Shown: piece after piece, positions 1 through 7,038 of the stretch
Layout: every line of letters begins with the position of its first letter
Position numbering within the stretch: the stretch's first letter is position 1
DNA from: Spirochaetota bacterium
Lineage (GTDB): Bacteria; Spirochaetota; Spirochaetia; ARS1246
Direction: 5' to 3'
DNA: 64,000 nucleotides
Assembly: GCA_024275515.1 (NCBI GenBank)
Contig: JAJRYZ010000255.1
Span: 1 to 64,000 of the forward strand
Position numbers and translations under genes: made by a program
The notes under the pieces: model-generated
The model's database searches: none
The model's input: the letters and a program-made list of their open reading frames with translations, nothing else
Told to the model about the DNA's origin: nothing

Positions 1-728
1 ACGTAGAACGCGCAACCGGCGACGCGACGGGAATCTGTCGCGGCCCTTCCGTATCGCCGATCGAGGGAGAAGCTTTCGAGGCGAAGCTGCGGATACCCGA
101 TACGGCAGGTTTCCCCGTCACCGACATCGGCTTCGAGATCTCAGGCGGCGGTCGGGGTACCCTTCGATGCGCGGTCGACACCGTCTCATTCGCCGGGCCG
201 TTCCGCATCACTCTTCGGCACGGATTCCCTTTTGGCGCCGACGGACGCATCCTTGGTTGGATCGACGATATGGACACCTTTCATAACGTTCTGCGAAATA
301 TGGTGCCGGAGACTCAGTGCTTCGGCCGAGACGCGGGAGTCGGTCATCTCGCGACGGGGACGAGAGACTGGAAGGATTACGTGGTCGACACCGACCTCAT
401 GATCCACGTGGCCGACGCCGCCGGCGTTATGGTCCGCTACCAAGGACTAAAGCGGTATCTGGCGCTCGTTAAGACGCCGAAGTCGGTCAAAATCGTCCGC
501 GTGGTGTACGACAAAGAGGTTCTCTACGAAAAGGATGCCGAATGGAGAGAACACGAGTTTCACCGGATACGCATCGAAACCTCCGGTCGGCAGGTCCGGT
601 TCTTCCTCGACGGCGCGCTCATCTTCGAGTTGGACGAGAAGCTTCTTCTGTGCGGCGGGGTCGGGTTTCTCGTCGAGAACGGCGTTGCGGGAATAAGGTC
701 ACTCGACATCACCGGCCGACTTGTATAG
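1..728 (+). CDS. C-terminal part of a protein with a LamG/ConA-like beta-sandwich domain (5' end outside window)
   Basis: The frame ending at 728 stays open back to base 3, so the gene starts outside the window; the listed ATG at 270 is internal. About 240 residues are visible. The last 120 or so alternate short beta strands, with a 'DWKDYVVDTDLMIH' element, a 'VMVRYQGLKRYLAL' element and a terminal 'FFLDGALIFEL' strand. That pattern is typical of LamG/3-keto-disaccharide-hydrolase-like lectin folds. Comparable domains occur at the C-terminus of ADP-ribosylglycohydrolase-family proteins, and from memory this is my best guess, but no catalytic part is visible. It is convergent with the cysteine desulfurase gene and overlaps its end by 20 nt. 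Confidence 0.6.
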   Translation, partial: VERATGDATGICRGPSVSPIEGEAFEAKLRIPDTAGFPVTDIGFEISGGGRGTLRCAVDTVSFAGPFRITLRHGFPFGADGRILGWIDDMDTFHNVLRNMVPETQCFGRDAGVGHLATGTRDWKDYVVDTDLMIHVADAAGVMVRYQGLKRYLALVKTPKSVKIVRVVYDKEVLYEKDAEWREHEFHRIRIETSGRQVRFFLDGALIFELDEKLLLCGGVGFLVENGVAGIRSLDITGRLV

Positions 729-1983
729 ACCGGGCATTTGACGCGATCCTTCCGACGGCGTCGCACACAACATCCACGGTCCGCTCAATCTCTTCCTTGC
801 TCGTCGTTCTGCCCGTTGAGAATCGGAGGGTTCCTTTGGCCCACTCGAGGGGAACGCGCATCGCGGTAAGCACGGATGAGATCTCGACCGCACCCGAGTG
901 GCACGCCGCCCCCGCTGAGGCGGCAACATAGGGGCCGATTTCTTCCAGCAGCCGGTTCGCTTCGATCCCCCGAAAACTCACGCTGAGAGTATTGGGGAGA
1001 CGTAGCTCGGGGTGACCGTTCAACCGGATATCGCCGGCTCTTTCCTCAAGACCCCGGCACAGCAGGTCGCGCGTCTCGGTCATGTGCTCCATATTGGCCT
1101 GAAGGCCGCGTCCGGCAATCTCGCACGCCTTACCCAGTCCCACGATCTGCATAACATTCTCCGTCCCCGGGCGCCTGCCGTTCTCCTGACCGGCGCCGTA
1201 CATGAGCGGCTCCAGCTCCACACCCGTACGGATGTAGAGAGCTCCGACGCCTTTGGGAGCATAGACTTTGTGTCCCGCCACCGAGAGCAGATCGACGCCA
1301 AGCGCTTCCACATCGGCGCGGATCTTCCCGATCGACTGCGCGGCGTCGCTGTGGAGCACGATTCCGTTCCTGCGCGCGATCGCCGAGATCTCCGCGATCG
1401 GCTGTATCGTGCCCACCTCGTTGTTGGCGTGCATGACCGTGATGAGGATCGTCTCCTTCGAGACCGCGTTTTCAAGATCGGAAAGCCGGATCATTCCCGC
1501 TTCATCGACCGGTAGATAGGTCACCCGAAACCCGTTTCGTTCAAGGAAGCCGCATGTCCGGAGAACCGCAGGATGCTCGATCTGCGTGGTAATCACGTGG
1601 TTCCCGAGACCGCGCCGCGCCATGGCGGCGCCGATGATGGCGTAGTTGTTTGATTCCGTTCCTCCGCTCGTAAAGACGACTTCGTCGACCCGGCTGTTGA
1701 GCAGAGCGGCAACCTGCCGCCGACTCTCTGCAATCGCCTTCCTGGGCGTGACGCCGAATGCGTGGGAGCTTGAAGGGTTTCCGTACTCCGTCTCTAGATA
1801 GGGTCGGATTGCCTCGATAACCTCGGGAGCATGCGGGGTGGTTGCGTTGTAGTCGAGGTATATCGGCTTTGCGCCGCTTTGGTGTGCAGTCATCTCTAGA
1901 ACCACCGGTGCAGCCAGTACTTCTCGAATAGCACCTTGCCGAGATGCAAGGCGAGGCTCGGTCCGTAAAGTCGAATCTTTCAT
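709..1983 (-). CDS. Cysteine desulfurase (NifS/IscS-type, PLP-dependent)
   Basis: Fold-type I aminotransferase-like enzyme that takes sulfur from L-cysteine as a protein persulfide for Fe-S clusters or other thio-compounds. The N-terminal 'YLDYNATTPHAPEV' block, the His after 'TTQIEH', the PLP lysine in 'SVAGHKVYAPKG' (about K239) and the persulfide cysteine in 'SAGAACHSG' (about C361) are all present. The ATG at 1983 has an AGGGGG Shine-Dalgarno at good spacing; an internal ATG at 1893 would start closer to the conserved core, so the first 30 residues are less certain. It is the last gene of a minus-strand operon with a DsrE-like protein and an ArsR-rhodanese regulator, 9 nt after the DsrE gene. 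This points to sulfur relay rather than a general isc or suf operon, as no scaffold gene is adjacent. Confidence 0.93.
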   Translation of the reverse strand: MKDSTLRTEPRLASRQGAIREVLAAPVVLEMTAHQSGAKPIYLDYNATTPHAPEVIEAIRPYLETEYGNPSSSHAFGVTPRKAIAESRRQVAALLNSRVDEVVFTSGGTESNNYAIIGAAMARRGLGNHVITTQIEHPAVLRTCGFLERNGFRVTYLPVDEAGMIRLSDLENAVSKETILITVMHANNEVGTIQPIAEISAIARRNGIVLHSDAAQSIGKIRADVEALGVDLLSVAGHKVYAPKGVGALYIRTGVELEPLMYGAGQENGRRPGTENVMQIVGLGKACEIAGRGLQANMEHMTETRDLLCRGLEERAGDIRLNGHPELRLPNTLSVSFRGIEANRLLEEIGPYVAASAGAACHSGAVEISSVLTAMRVPLEWAKGTLRFSTGRTTSKEEIERTVDVVCDAVGRIASNARSIQVGR

Positions 1984-1992
1984 ACATGCCCC

Positions 1993-2343
1993 CTAGAACA
2001 CAATGACCTTGTCGGCCCACAGACTCCATGCCGTCAACTCGTCCAACGTGCTCGGACGGGCGCCCTCCAGCAAATCGTCCTTCGTAATACCTCTGGCTTC
2101 CATACAGGAGCCGCAGACACCGATTTCCCCACCTTGGCGAACGACCGCTTTGCTCATGAGCTCGATGTTGTAGTAGCAGTGGGGGACATTCTGGCCCTTC
2201 CGGGCACACGCGGCTGCGTCTCCGATGAGGAATACTTTAACATCGGTTTCTTTTCGCTTAGCGAGCGAGCCGGCGAGCCTTAGTCCGTTGTAGCTTCTCT
2301 CGGTTCCGTACGGCGGATCGTTCAAAATCGTTAATACTTTCAT
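1993..2343 (-). CDS. DsrE/DsrF-like sulfur-carrier family protein
   Basis: A 116-residue cytoplasmic protein of the DsrE-like fold: 'MKVLTILNDPPYG' first strand and loop, 'VKVFLIGDAAACA' second strand, then a cysteine pair in 'VCGSCMEARGI' at about residues 78-81, where family members carry the sulfur-accepting cysteine. Start ATG 2343 follows an AGGAAGGAC ribosome-binding site. It sits between the ArsR-rhodanese regulator and the cysteine desulfurase with short gaps, so a role in accepting or passing persulfide sulfur is likely. The exact partner cannot be told from sequence. Confidence 0.85.
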   Translation of the reverse strand: MKVLTILNDPPYGTERSYNGLRLAGSLAKRKETDVKVFLIGDAAACARKGQNVPHCYYNIELMSKAVVRQGGEIGVCGSCMEARGITKDDLLEGARPSTLDELTAWSLWADKVIVF

Positions 2344-2359
2344 GTTTGTCCTTCCTTTT

Positions 2360-3079
2360 TCATCCGGCGACTTCGTTATTTCGACCGTGCCCGGTCTCTG
2401 CCTCGGGTGCGCCGCTCAACCGCCAATCGACGACGCCTGCCGTCAGGCGATACGCGGCGATTCCGTGTCTTTTGAGGATTCCCACGGCTTCCTTCGACAG
2501 GAGGCAGAACGGTCCGCGGCAGTACGCGACGACCTCTTTCCCTCTTTGCAGCGATGCTACTCGTGCCTCCAACTCTTTGAGAGGAAGCGACACCGCTCCC
2601 GGGAAATGACCCGCCTCGTATTCGTCCGTCGGCCGCACATCCACCAAGAGAATTTCATTCCTCTCTACCATTTCCTGCAGCTCCGACATACCCACGACGC
2701 GGAACTCTTCCTCCGCATCGAAGAACGACAGGACCGCGCACTTTATCTCTGCGATGCTTTCGTTACCGATATCGACGAGGTTTTTCCACACTCGCATTCC
2801 GGCATGAGTCGCCCGATAGAAGACAAAGCGGCCCTGTTTGCGCGCCACAACGAGTCTCGACGCTTTCAGTATCTGCAGGTGATGCGAAGTCGAAGCAACG
2901 CTCATCTTAAGCTCGCCCGAAAGCCGCTCGACGTTTTTCTCCGATTGGCAAAGCAAGTCGAGCAATTCAAGCCGCCTGGGATCGGCAACCGCACTTCCCA
3001 CCTTTGCAAGCTCGCCGTAGGTGAGCGCTTTGAAGGCAGGTCCGGACAGCGGGTCGGCGAGATAATTTCTGCCGCTCAC
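2360..3079 (-). CDS. ArsR-family transcriptional regulator fused to a rhodanese domain
   Basis: The N-terminal half (about residues 20-100) is an ArsR-type winged helix: 'LADPRRLELLDLL'-like helix followed by 'MSVASTSHHLQILKASRLV' recognition helix and 'GRFVFYRA' wing. The C-terminal half (about 130-225) is a rhodanese with 'VDVRPTDEYEAGHFPGAV' and the active-site loop 'CRGPFC', so the catalytic cysteine is kept. Such fusions can sense sulfane sulfur or electrophiles at the rhodanese cysteine and control DNA binding; that mechanism is inferred here. Start is GTG 3079, chosen for a strong GAGGAGGGA site upstream. It heads the operon with the DsrE-like and cysteine desulfurase genes. A TTACATT-N6-AATGTAA dyad about 100 bp upstream is the likely autoregulatory operator. 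Confidence 0.9.
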   Translation of the reverse strand: MSGRNYLADPLSGPAFKALTYGELAKVGSAVADPRRLELLDLLCQSEKNVERLSGELKMSVASTSHHLQILKASRLVVARKQGRFVFYRATHAGMRVWKNLVDIGNESIAEIKCAVLSFFDAEEEFRVVGMSELQEMVERNEILLVDVRPTDEYEAGHFPGAVSLPLKELEARVASLQRGKEVVAYCRGPFCLLSKEAVGILKRHGIAAYRLTAGVVDWRLSGAPEAETGHGRNNEVAG

Positions 3080-3176
3080 GAGTCCCTCCTCATCGCGACT
3101 GCCCTCCGAAGCGGAGCTACCGGAGGACTTACGCCTCGATCACGTTCCGCAATCACGGGATTCATGGTCGCGCTTC

Positions 3177-3205
3177 ATATTACATTCAAACTAATGTAAG
3201 AATAT
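3177..3205. promoter_or_regulatory. ArsR-type operator dyad upstream of the sulfur-relay operon
   Basis: A perfect 7-bp inverted repeat, TTACATT (3180-3186), six spacer bases and AATGTAA (3193-3199), with further A/T symmetry on both flanks. Its size, spacing and base composition match operators of ArsR/SmtB-family repressors. It lies about 100 bp upstream of the ArsR-rhodanese start at 3079, in the only non-coding stretch before that operon. Confidence 0.7.
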
Positions 3206-3247
3206 CGAAGAATCAAGTAGTTTCTGAAAGAAGCCGTGTCGGTGCTT

Positions 3248-4453
3248 TTACCGGCGCGAATCCTCTCCGGTACCGAAACGCGGTCGGTAATCTCGCACGA
3301 TACGCATTATCTCGAACGGCGGGACGACGGATACCTCTTTCGTAAGCGGATACGAATCGTCCCCGGGATATACCACGAACATCCGCTCCGGTCCTAGATC
3401 TTTACATGCCGAATGAAATCCGCGTTCCAGTTTCGGCGCAAGACTTCGCTTGACTTCAATTACCCACTTTTCACCACCGGGCCAGACAAGAAGCAAATCT
3501 ACCTCCGCGCCGCCGCTCGTCCGGTAGAAGTATGCCTGCGCGCCGTCCGCCGCCGCTGTGAGAAGATTTTCGATGATGAATCCTTCCCAGCTCCGTCCCA
3601 CGATGGGGTGCGAAAGCAGATTGTCAATGTCGTCGACGCCGAGCAGCGCGTGAAGAATGCCGGTATCGCGTATGAATATCTTCGGCGACTTGACTATCCG
3701 TTTTCCGACGTTTGCATGCCACGAGGGAAGGCGTCTGACCAAAAGCAGGTCGACAAGTAGATCGACATAGCTTCCGGCGGTCTTCGTGTCGATACCGATG
3801 TTTCTCGCAAGTTGTGCGGTATTCAAATTCGTGCCCTCGAGATGCGCGAGCATTGTCCAGAACCGCCGCAACGTCTCGGCCGCGATGCGCGGTCCGAATT
3901 GAGGGATATCCCGTTCGAGATACGTTCGTATAAAATCTTCTCTCCACCGCATGCTTTCCGCATCGCTATCGGAGAGAAAAGCATCCGGAAAACCGCCGCG
4001 CAGCCAGAGCCGATCGAGGTCTCGGATCTCGGACGCGGTTTCGAGAATGGAAAACGGGTGAAGCTCCAGGAAACTCACCCGCCCGGCGAGGGTTTCTCCG
4101 GACTGCTTGAGCAGGTCCAACGCGGCCGAACCGAGTAGCAAATAGAGTCCACGGCGATACCCGTTTCGACGCGCCCGGTCGATCAGTCCGCGAATGATCG
4201 GGAATAGACCGGGAACTCGATGCACCTCATCGAGAATTGTGAGCGTCTCGAACCGATTCGAAAGATAGAGTTCCGGTTCCGCGAGTTTCGATCGGTCTCG
4301 TTCCGATTCCAGGTCGAGATAGAGGGCGCCGCGCGATTCACCTACCGAAAGAGCAAGCGTGGTTTTTCCGACCTGACGCGGTCCGGTGAGGACGACCGCC
4401 GGAACCTCGCTGAGTCGCTGATTGAGACTTTTTTCCAGAGTACGCGGTATCAT
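3248..4453 (-). CDS. AAA-family ATPase with DUF4143 domain
   Basis: A 401-residue P-loop ATPase. Walker A is 'GPRQVGKTT' (about residues 24-32), Walker B is 'TLTILDEVHR', and a sensor-like 'LLLGSAALDLL' follows. The C-terminal half has the DUF4143 pattern: 'SYVDLLVDLLLVRRLPSW' winged-helix-like part, then 'SWEGFIIENLL' and a PD-(D/E)XK-like 'AEVDLLLVWPGGEKWVIEVKRS'. Proteins of this widespread family have no settled function, though the nuclease-like C-terminus has suggested mobile-element or toxin-like roles. Start ATG 4453 lies immediately downstream of a perfect 11-bp palindrome in the leader. It is monocistronic, between two unrelated operons, as is usual for this frequently transferred family. 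Confidence 0.88.
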   Translation of the reverse strand: MIPRTLEKSLNQRLSEVPAVVLTGPRQVGKTTLALSVGESRGALYLDLESERDRSKLAEPELYLSNRFETLTILDEVHRVPGLFPIIRGLIDRARRNGYRRGLYLLLGSAALDLLKQSGETLAGRVSFLELHPFSILETASEIRDLDRLWLRGGFPDAFLSDSDAESMRWREDFIRTYLERDIPQFGPRIAAETLRRFWTMLAHLEGTNLNTAQLARNIGIDTKTAGSYVDLLVDLLLVRRLPSWHANVGKRIVKSPKIFIRDTGILHALLGVDDIDNLLSHPIVGRSWEGFIIENLLTAAADGAQAYFYRTSGGAEVDLLLVWPGGEKWVIEVKRSLAPKLERGFHSACKDLGPERMFVVYPGDDSYPLTKEVSVVPPFEIMRIVRDYRPRFGTGEDSRR

Positions 4454-4459
4454 CCATGT

Positions 4460-4484
4460 AATTATGGAATTTTATTCCATAATT
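4460..4484. repeat. Perfect 11-bp palindrome at the start of the AAA/DUF4143 ATPase gene
   Basis: AATTATGGAAT (4460-4470), a TTT loop, and ATTCCATAATT (4474-4484) form a perfect inverted repeat that ends only 6 bp upstream of the ATG at 4453. As RNA it would be a stable hairpin covering the ribosome-binding region; as DNA it could be an operator. Its AT-richness contrasts with the surrounding GC-rich sequence. Confidence 0.8.
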
Positions 4485-4540
4485 TGCAAGGTTGACCGTG
4501 GTGCCGACGCAACAGTCTCTCCGGCTCGGGATGACAGTCA

Positions 4541-4549
4541 TGCTATACT
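4541..4549 (+). promoter_or_regulatory. Putative extended -10 promoter for the aminotransferase operon
   Basis: TGCTATACT fits an extended -10 element (TGnTATACT) for a housekeeping sigma factor, 40 bp before the ATG at 4589. No good -35 hexamer is seen at the usual distance, which an extended -10 can tolerate. A GAGGAG ribosome-binding site follows. Confidence 0.45.
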
Positions 4550-4588
4550 TCAAAGCCGCACCGGTATTGGCCGTGAGGAGATCCGAAT

Positions 4589-5761
4589 ATGAGCGATGAA
4601 GCAATAGTTGCGGAGCTACGAAAGTTATTTCCCGTCGTTGAGCACTGGACATATTTGTATAACGGCAGCATCCATCCGTGCGCGAGGCCGGTCGCAGAAG
4701 CAATGAGTTCGTTTCTGCAACAATGGCAAGATGGTGGAGAAGCGGCGTTCTTCCCGGCTTTTGAGGCGTTCGGTAGGCTCAAGGAAAAGTTCGCCCGCCT
4801 GGTTCACGCCAAGGCCCGTAATATCGTTATTACCGAATCCACCACCGCCGGGATCAACATAGCTGCACATCTTCTGAGGCCGCGGATCGGACAAAACGTG
4901 GTCGTGACCGATCTCGCTTTTATGAGCAATACCTACCCGTGGCTCGCCGGCCAGGCAGGGGCTGAAGCGGAAGTGCGATTCGTCGAAAGCAGCAATGGGA
5001 AGATTCGCCTGGAGGACATGGCGGCGCGGATCGACGAACACACCGCCGCCGTCACGCTTTGCGCGGTAACGGTTGGGAGCGGGTTTCGTTTTGATTTGTC
5101 GGCTGTTCATCAGATTACCGGCCGATATAATGTACCTTTGGTTGTCGACGGCGCGCAGGCTCTTGGGGTGATAGACATTGACGTCAATGATCCGCCTCTA
5201 GATTTTCTTGCGACGACCGCCGGCAAGTGGTTGATGGGACCGACCGGTATTGGATTCCTGTATGTAGACGATCGTTACTTGAAATCTACTCCGCCGACGG
5301 TTGGTTGGCTGTCGGCTGCCAACGTGGCCGATTGGGATGTACAACACTGTCAGTTGCACGACGATGCTATGCGTTTTCAGGGAGGCATCCCCAATCTCAT
5401 AGGAGTTGTCGGCGCTTTGGCGGGGCTTGAATTGCTGGATCAGATTGGGCGCGAGTTCGTTGAAAGGCGCGTACATCACTTGACCACCTATCTAATCGAA
5501 AAGTTGGAGGCGATCGGCGTGGCAATCTGGACGCCTCGCGTCGACTCCGAACGGGCGGGCATCGTGTTTTTCAATGTTCCGAATCACGAGTCGCTACATT
5601 CCAGGCTCAAGGACCGGCGGATCTATTGTGGTAGTTTTCTCGGCGGGATCCGGTGCGATCCGGCTTTCTATAACACCATTGAAGAGTTGGATCGATTTCT
5701 GGGTGTTGTCGAATCTCATGTAGCTGAACAGCGGAGAGGGGTACGTGACGGCAATGAGTGA
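4589..5761 (+). CDS. Class V aminotransferase-fold PLP enzyme (isopenicillin-N epimerase/cysteine desulfurase-like)
   Basis: A 390-residue fold-type I PLP enzyme. The cofactor aspartate is in 'VVDGAQALGV' (about D188) and the Schiff-base lysine in 'TTAGKWLMGPTGIGF' (about K213). The cysteine loop of true desulfurases is not evident, so it is better placed with the epimerase, kynureninase-like or aminotransferase branch; the substrate is unknown. Start ATG 4589 has a GAGGAG site 8 nt upstream. It is the first gene of a plus-strand cluster with an OSBS/NSAR-type enzyme and an aldehyde dehydrogenase, which suggests amino-acid or amino-alcohol catabolism or racemisation. Confidence 0.85.
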   Translation: MSDEAIVAELRKLFPVVEHWTYLYNGSIHPCARPVAEAMSSFLQQWQDGGEAAFFPAFEAFGRLKEKFARLVHAKARNIVITESTTAGINIAAHLLRPRIGQNVVVTDLAFMSNTYPWLAGQAGAEAEVRFVESSNGKIRLEDMAARIDEHTAAVTLCAVTVGSGFRFDLSAVHQITGRYNVPLVVDGAQALGVIDIDVNDPPLDFLATTAGKWLMGPTGIGFLYVDDRYLKSTPPTVGWLSAANVADWDVQHCQLHDDAMRFQGGIPNLIGVVGALAGLELLDQIGREFVERRVHHLTTYLIEKLEAIGVAIWTPRVDSERAGIVFFNVPNHESLHSRLKDRRIYCGSFLGGIRCDPAFYNTIEELDRFLGVVESHVAEQRRGVRDGNE

Positions 5762-5813
5762 CAAACAATGTGGTCGCGACGATGGATGTGCTATTTCCCG
5801 AGAGGGTGTTTTC

Positions 5814-6992
5814 ATGAGCGCGAACGACGATGCGTTAGGCGGCTCAAACGGCGCATCGATCTCAAGCGAAGGTGGAGCGGCAGGCACTATTGAAAAGATA
5901 GACATTCATCGTGTCCGCATGCCGCTGGACGAGCCGTGGACGACGGCCTACGGCAGCGATGACGCGGTCGAATCTGTTCTCGTTAGCATGACCGTCGACG
6001 GTGTAACCGGATGGGGCGAGTCGACTCCGCTGTGCGCACCAACGTATAGCCCGGAATACGCCAAGGGTGTTTTTTCCGTCATTCGTGATTTTTTGGCTCC
6101 GAGATTGATCGGACGGCATATTGAATCGGGCGTCGCGCTTCAGGATAGTCTGTCGTGTTTCAAGGGAAATCAGTTCGCCAAAGCGGCACTCGACCTGGCC
6201 TGGTGGGACGCCCACGCAAAACGGCTTGCTCAACCGCTGTGGCGCGTGCTGGGCGGAAAGACATCGACGGTGCAGGTGGGCGAAGACTTCGGAGTTCAAG
6301 CGAATATCGACCAACTGCTTGCCGAAATACGGCTCGCGACGGGGCGAGGCATCACACGAATCAAACTCAAATACAGACCCGGTTGGGATTTTCCGATTGT
6401 TGCCGCGGTGCGTCAACAATTTCCCGATCTTGTAATGCACATCGATTGCAATAGTGGATATACATTGGACGACCTGGAAATGTTTCGACAACTCGATGAA
6501 CTCAATCTTGCCATGATTGAACAGCCTCTGGCCCATGACGATCTAGTCGACCACGCGCGACTACAAGAGCTCATAGCAACACCCATTTGCCTGGACGAAA
6601 GCATCACTTCATTTGATAAGGCGCGCAAGGCTATTCAGCTCAATGCCTGCCGTTGGATAAACATTAAACCTGGGCGGGTCGGTGGATTAACCGAGGCCAA
6701 AAGGATTCACGATTATTGCGAGCAACGTGACATGCCTTGTTGGGTGGGGGGAATGCTCGAGTCCAGCCTGGGGCTATCGTTCATGGTGGCGCTGGCGACA
6801 CTGCCTAACATGAAGTATCCAAACGATATTCTGCCTTCAAGCAAGTTCTATAAACACGACTTGTCAACTCCCGCCGTCGAACGATCCGGACCTTCCTGCA
6901 TCACCGCTTCAACTCAACCCGGGGTGGGCTGTAGGCCGGATCCGGCGCAATTGCAGCGGCTAGGGCTGGAGCATGTAGAGGTTAGCGATTGA
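5814..6992 (+). CDS. Enolase-superfamily enzyme, o-succinylbenzoate synthase/N-succinylamino-acid racemase type
   Basis: Two-domain enolase-superfamily protein. The barrel carries the KxK pair in 'RIKLKYRPG', the three metal-binding acids in 'HIDCNSG', 'MIEQPL' and 'CLDESI', and the second catalytic lysine in 'NIKPGRVGG'. This is the residue pattern of the MenC/NSAR subgroup. With no other menaquinone gene nearby and an aminotransferase-fold gene directly upstream, an N-acylamino-acid racemase role is more likely than MenC. The ORF track starts at GTG 5745, which overlaps the upstream gene. ATG 5754 and ATG 5814 also fit, and I chose 5814 for its GAGAGG site; even so, about 25 residues precede the conserved 'IEKIDIHRVRMPL'. 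It ends 46 nt before the aldehyde dehydrogenase. Confidence 0.87.
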   Translation: MSANDDALGGSNGASISSEGGAAGTIEKIDIHRVRMPLDEPWTTAYGSDDAVESVLVSMTVDGVTGWGESTPLCAPTYSPEYAKGVFSVIRDFLAPRLIGRHIESGVALQDSLSCFKGNQFAKAALDLAWWDAHAKRLAQPLWRVLGGKTSTVQVGEDFGVQANIDQLLAEIRLATGRGITRIKLKYRPGWDFPIVAAVRQQFPDLVMHIDCNSGYTLDDLEMFRQLDELNLAMIEQPLAHDDLVDHARLQELIATPICLDESITSFDKARKAIQLNACRWINIKPGRVGGLTEAKRIHDYCEQRDMPCWVGGMLESSLGLSFMVALATLPNMKYPNDILPSSKFYKHDLSTPAVERSGPSCITASTQPGVGCRPDPAQLQRLGLEHVEVSD

Positions 6993-7038
6993 TCGGTGGT
7001 GTTGACCGATTCTTGGACTGCGTCCACAGGAGGGTGTC

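Noticed and set aside
2342-3199. 285-residue plus-strand ORF
   Set aside because: Shadow of the ArsR-rhodanese gene; no ribosome-binding site or domain.
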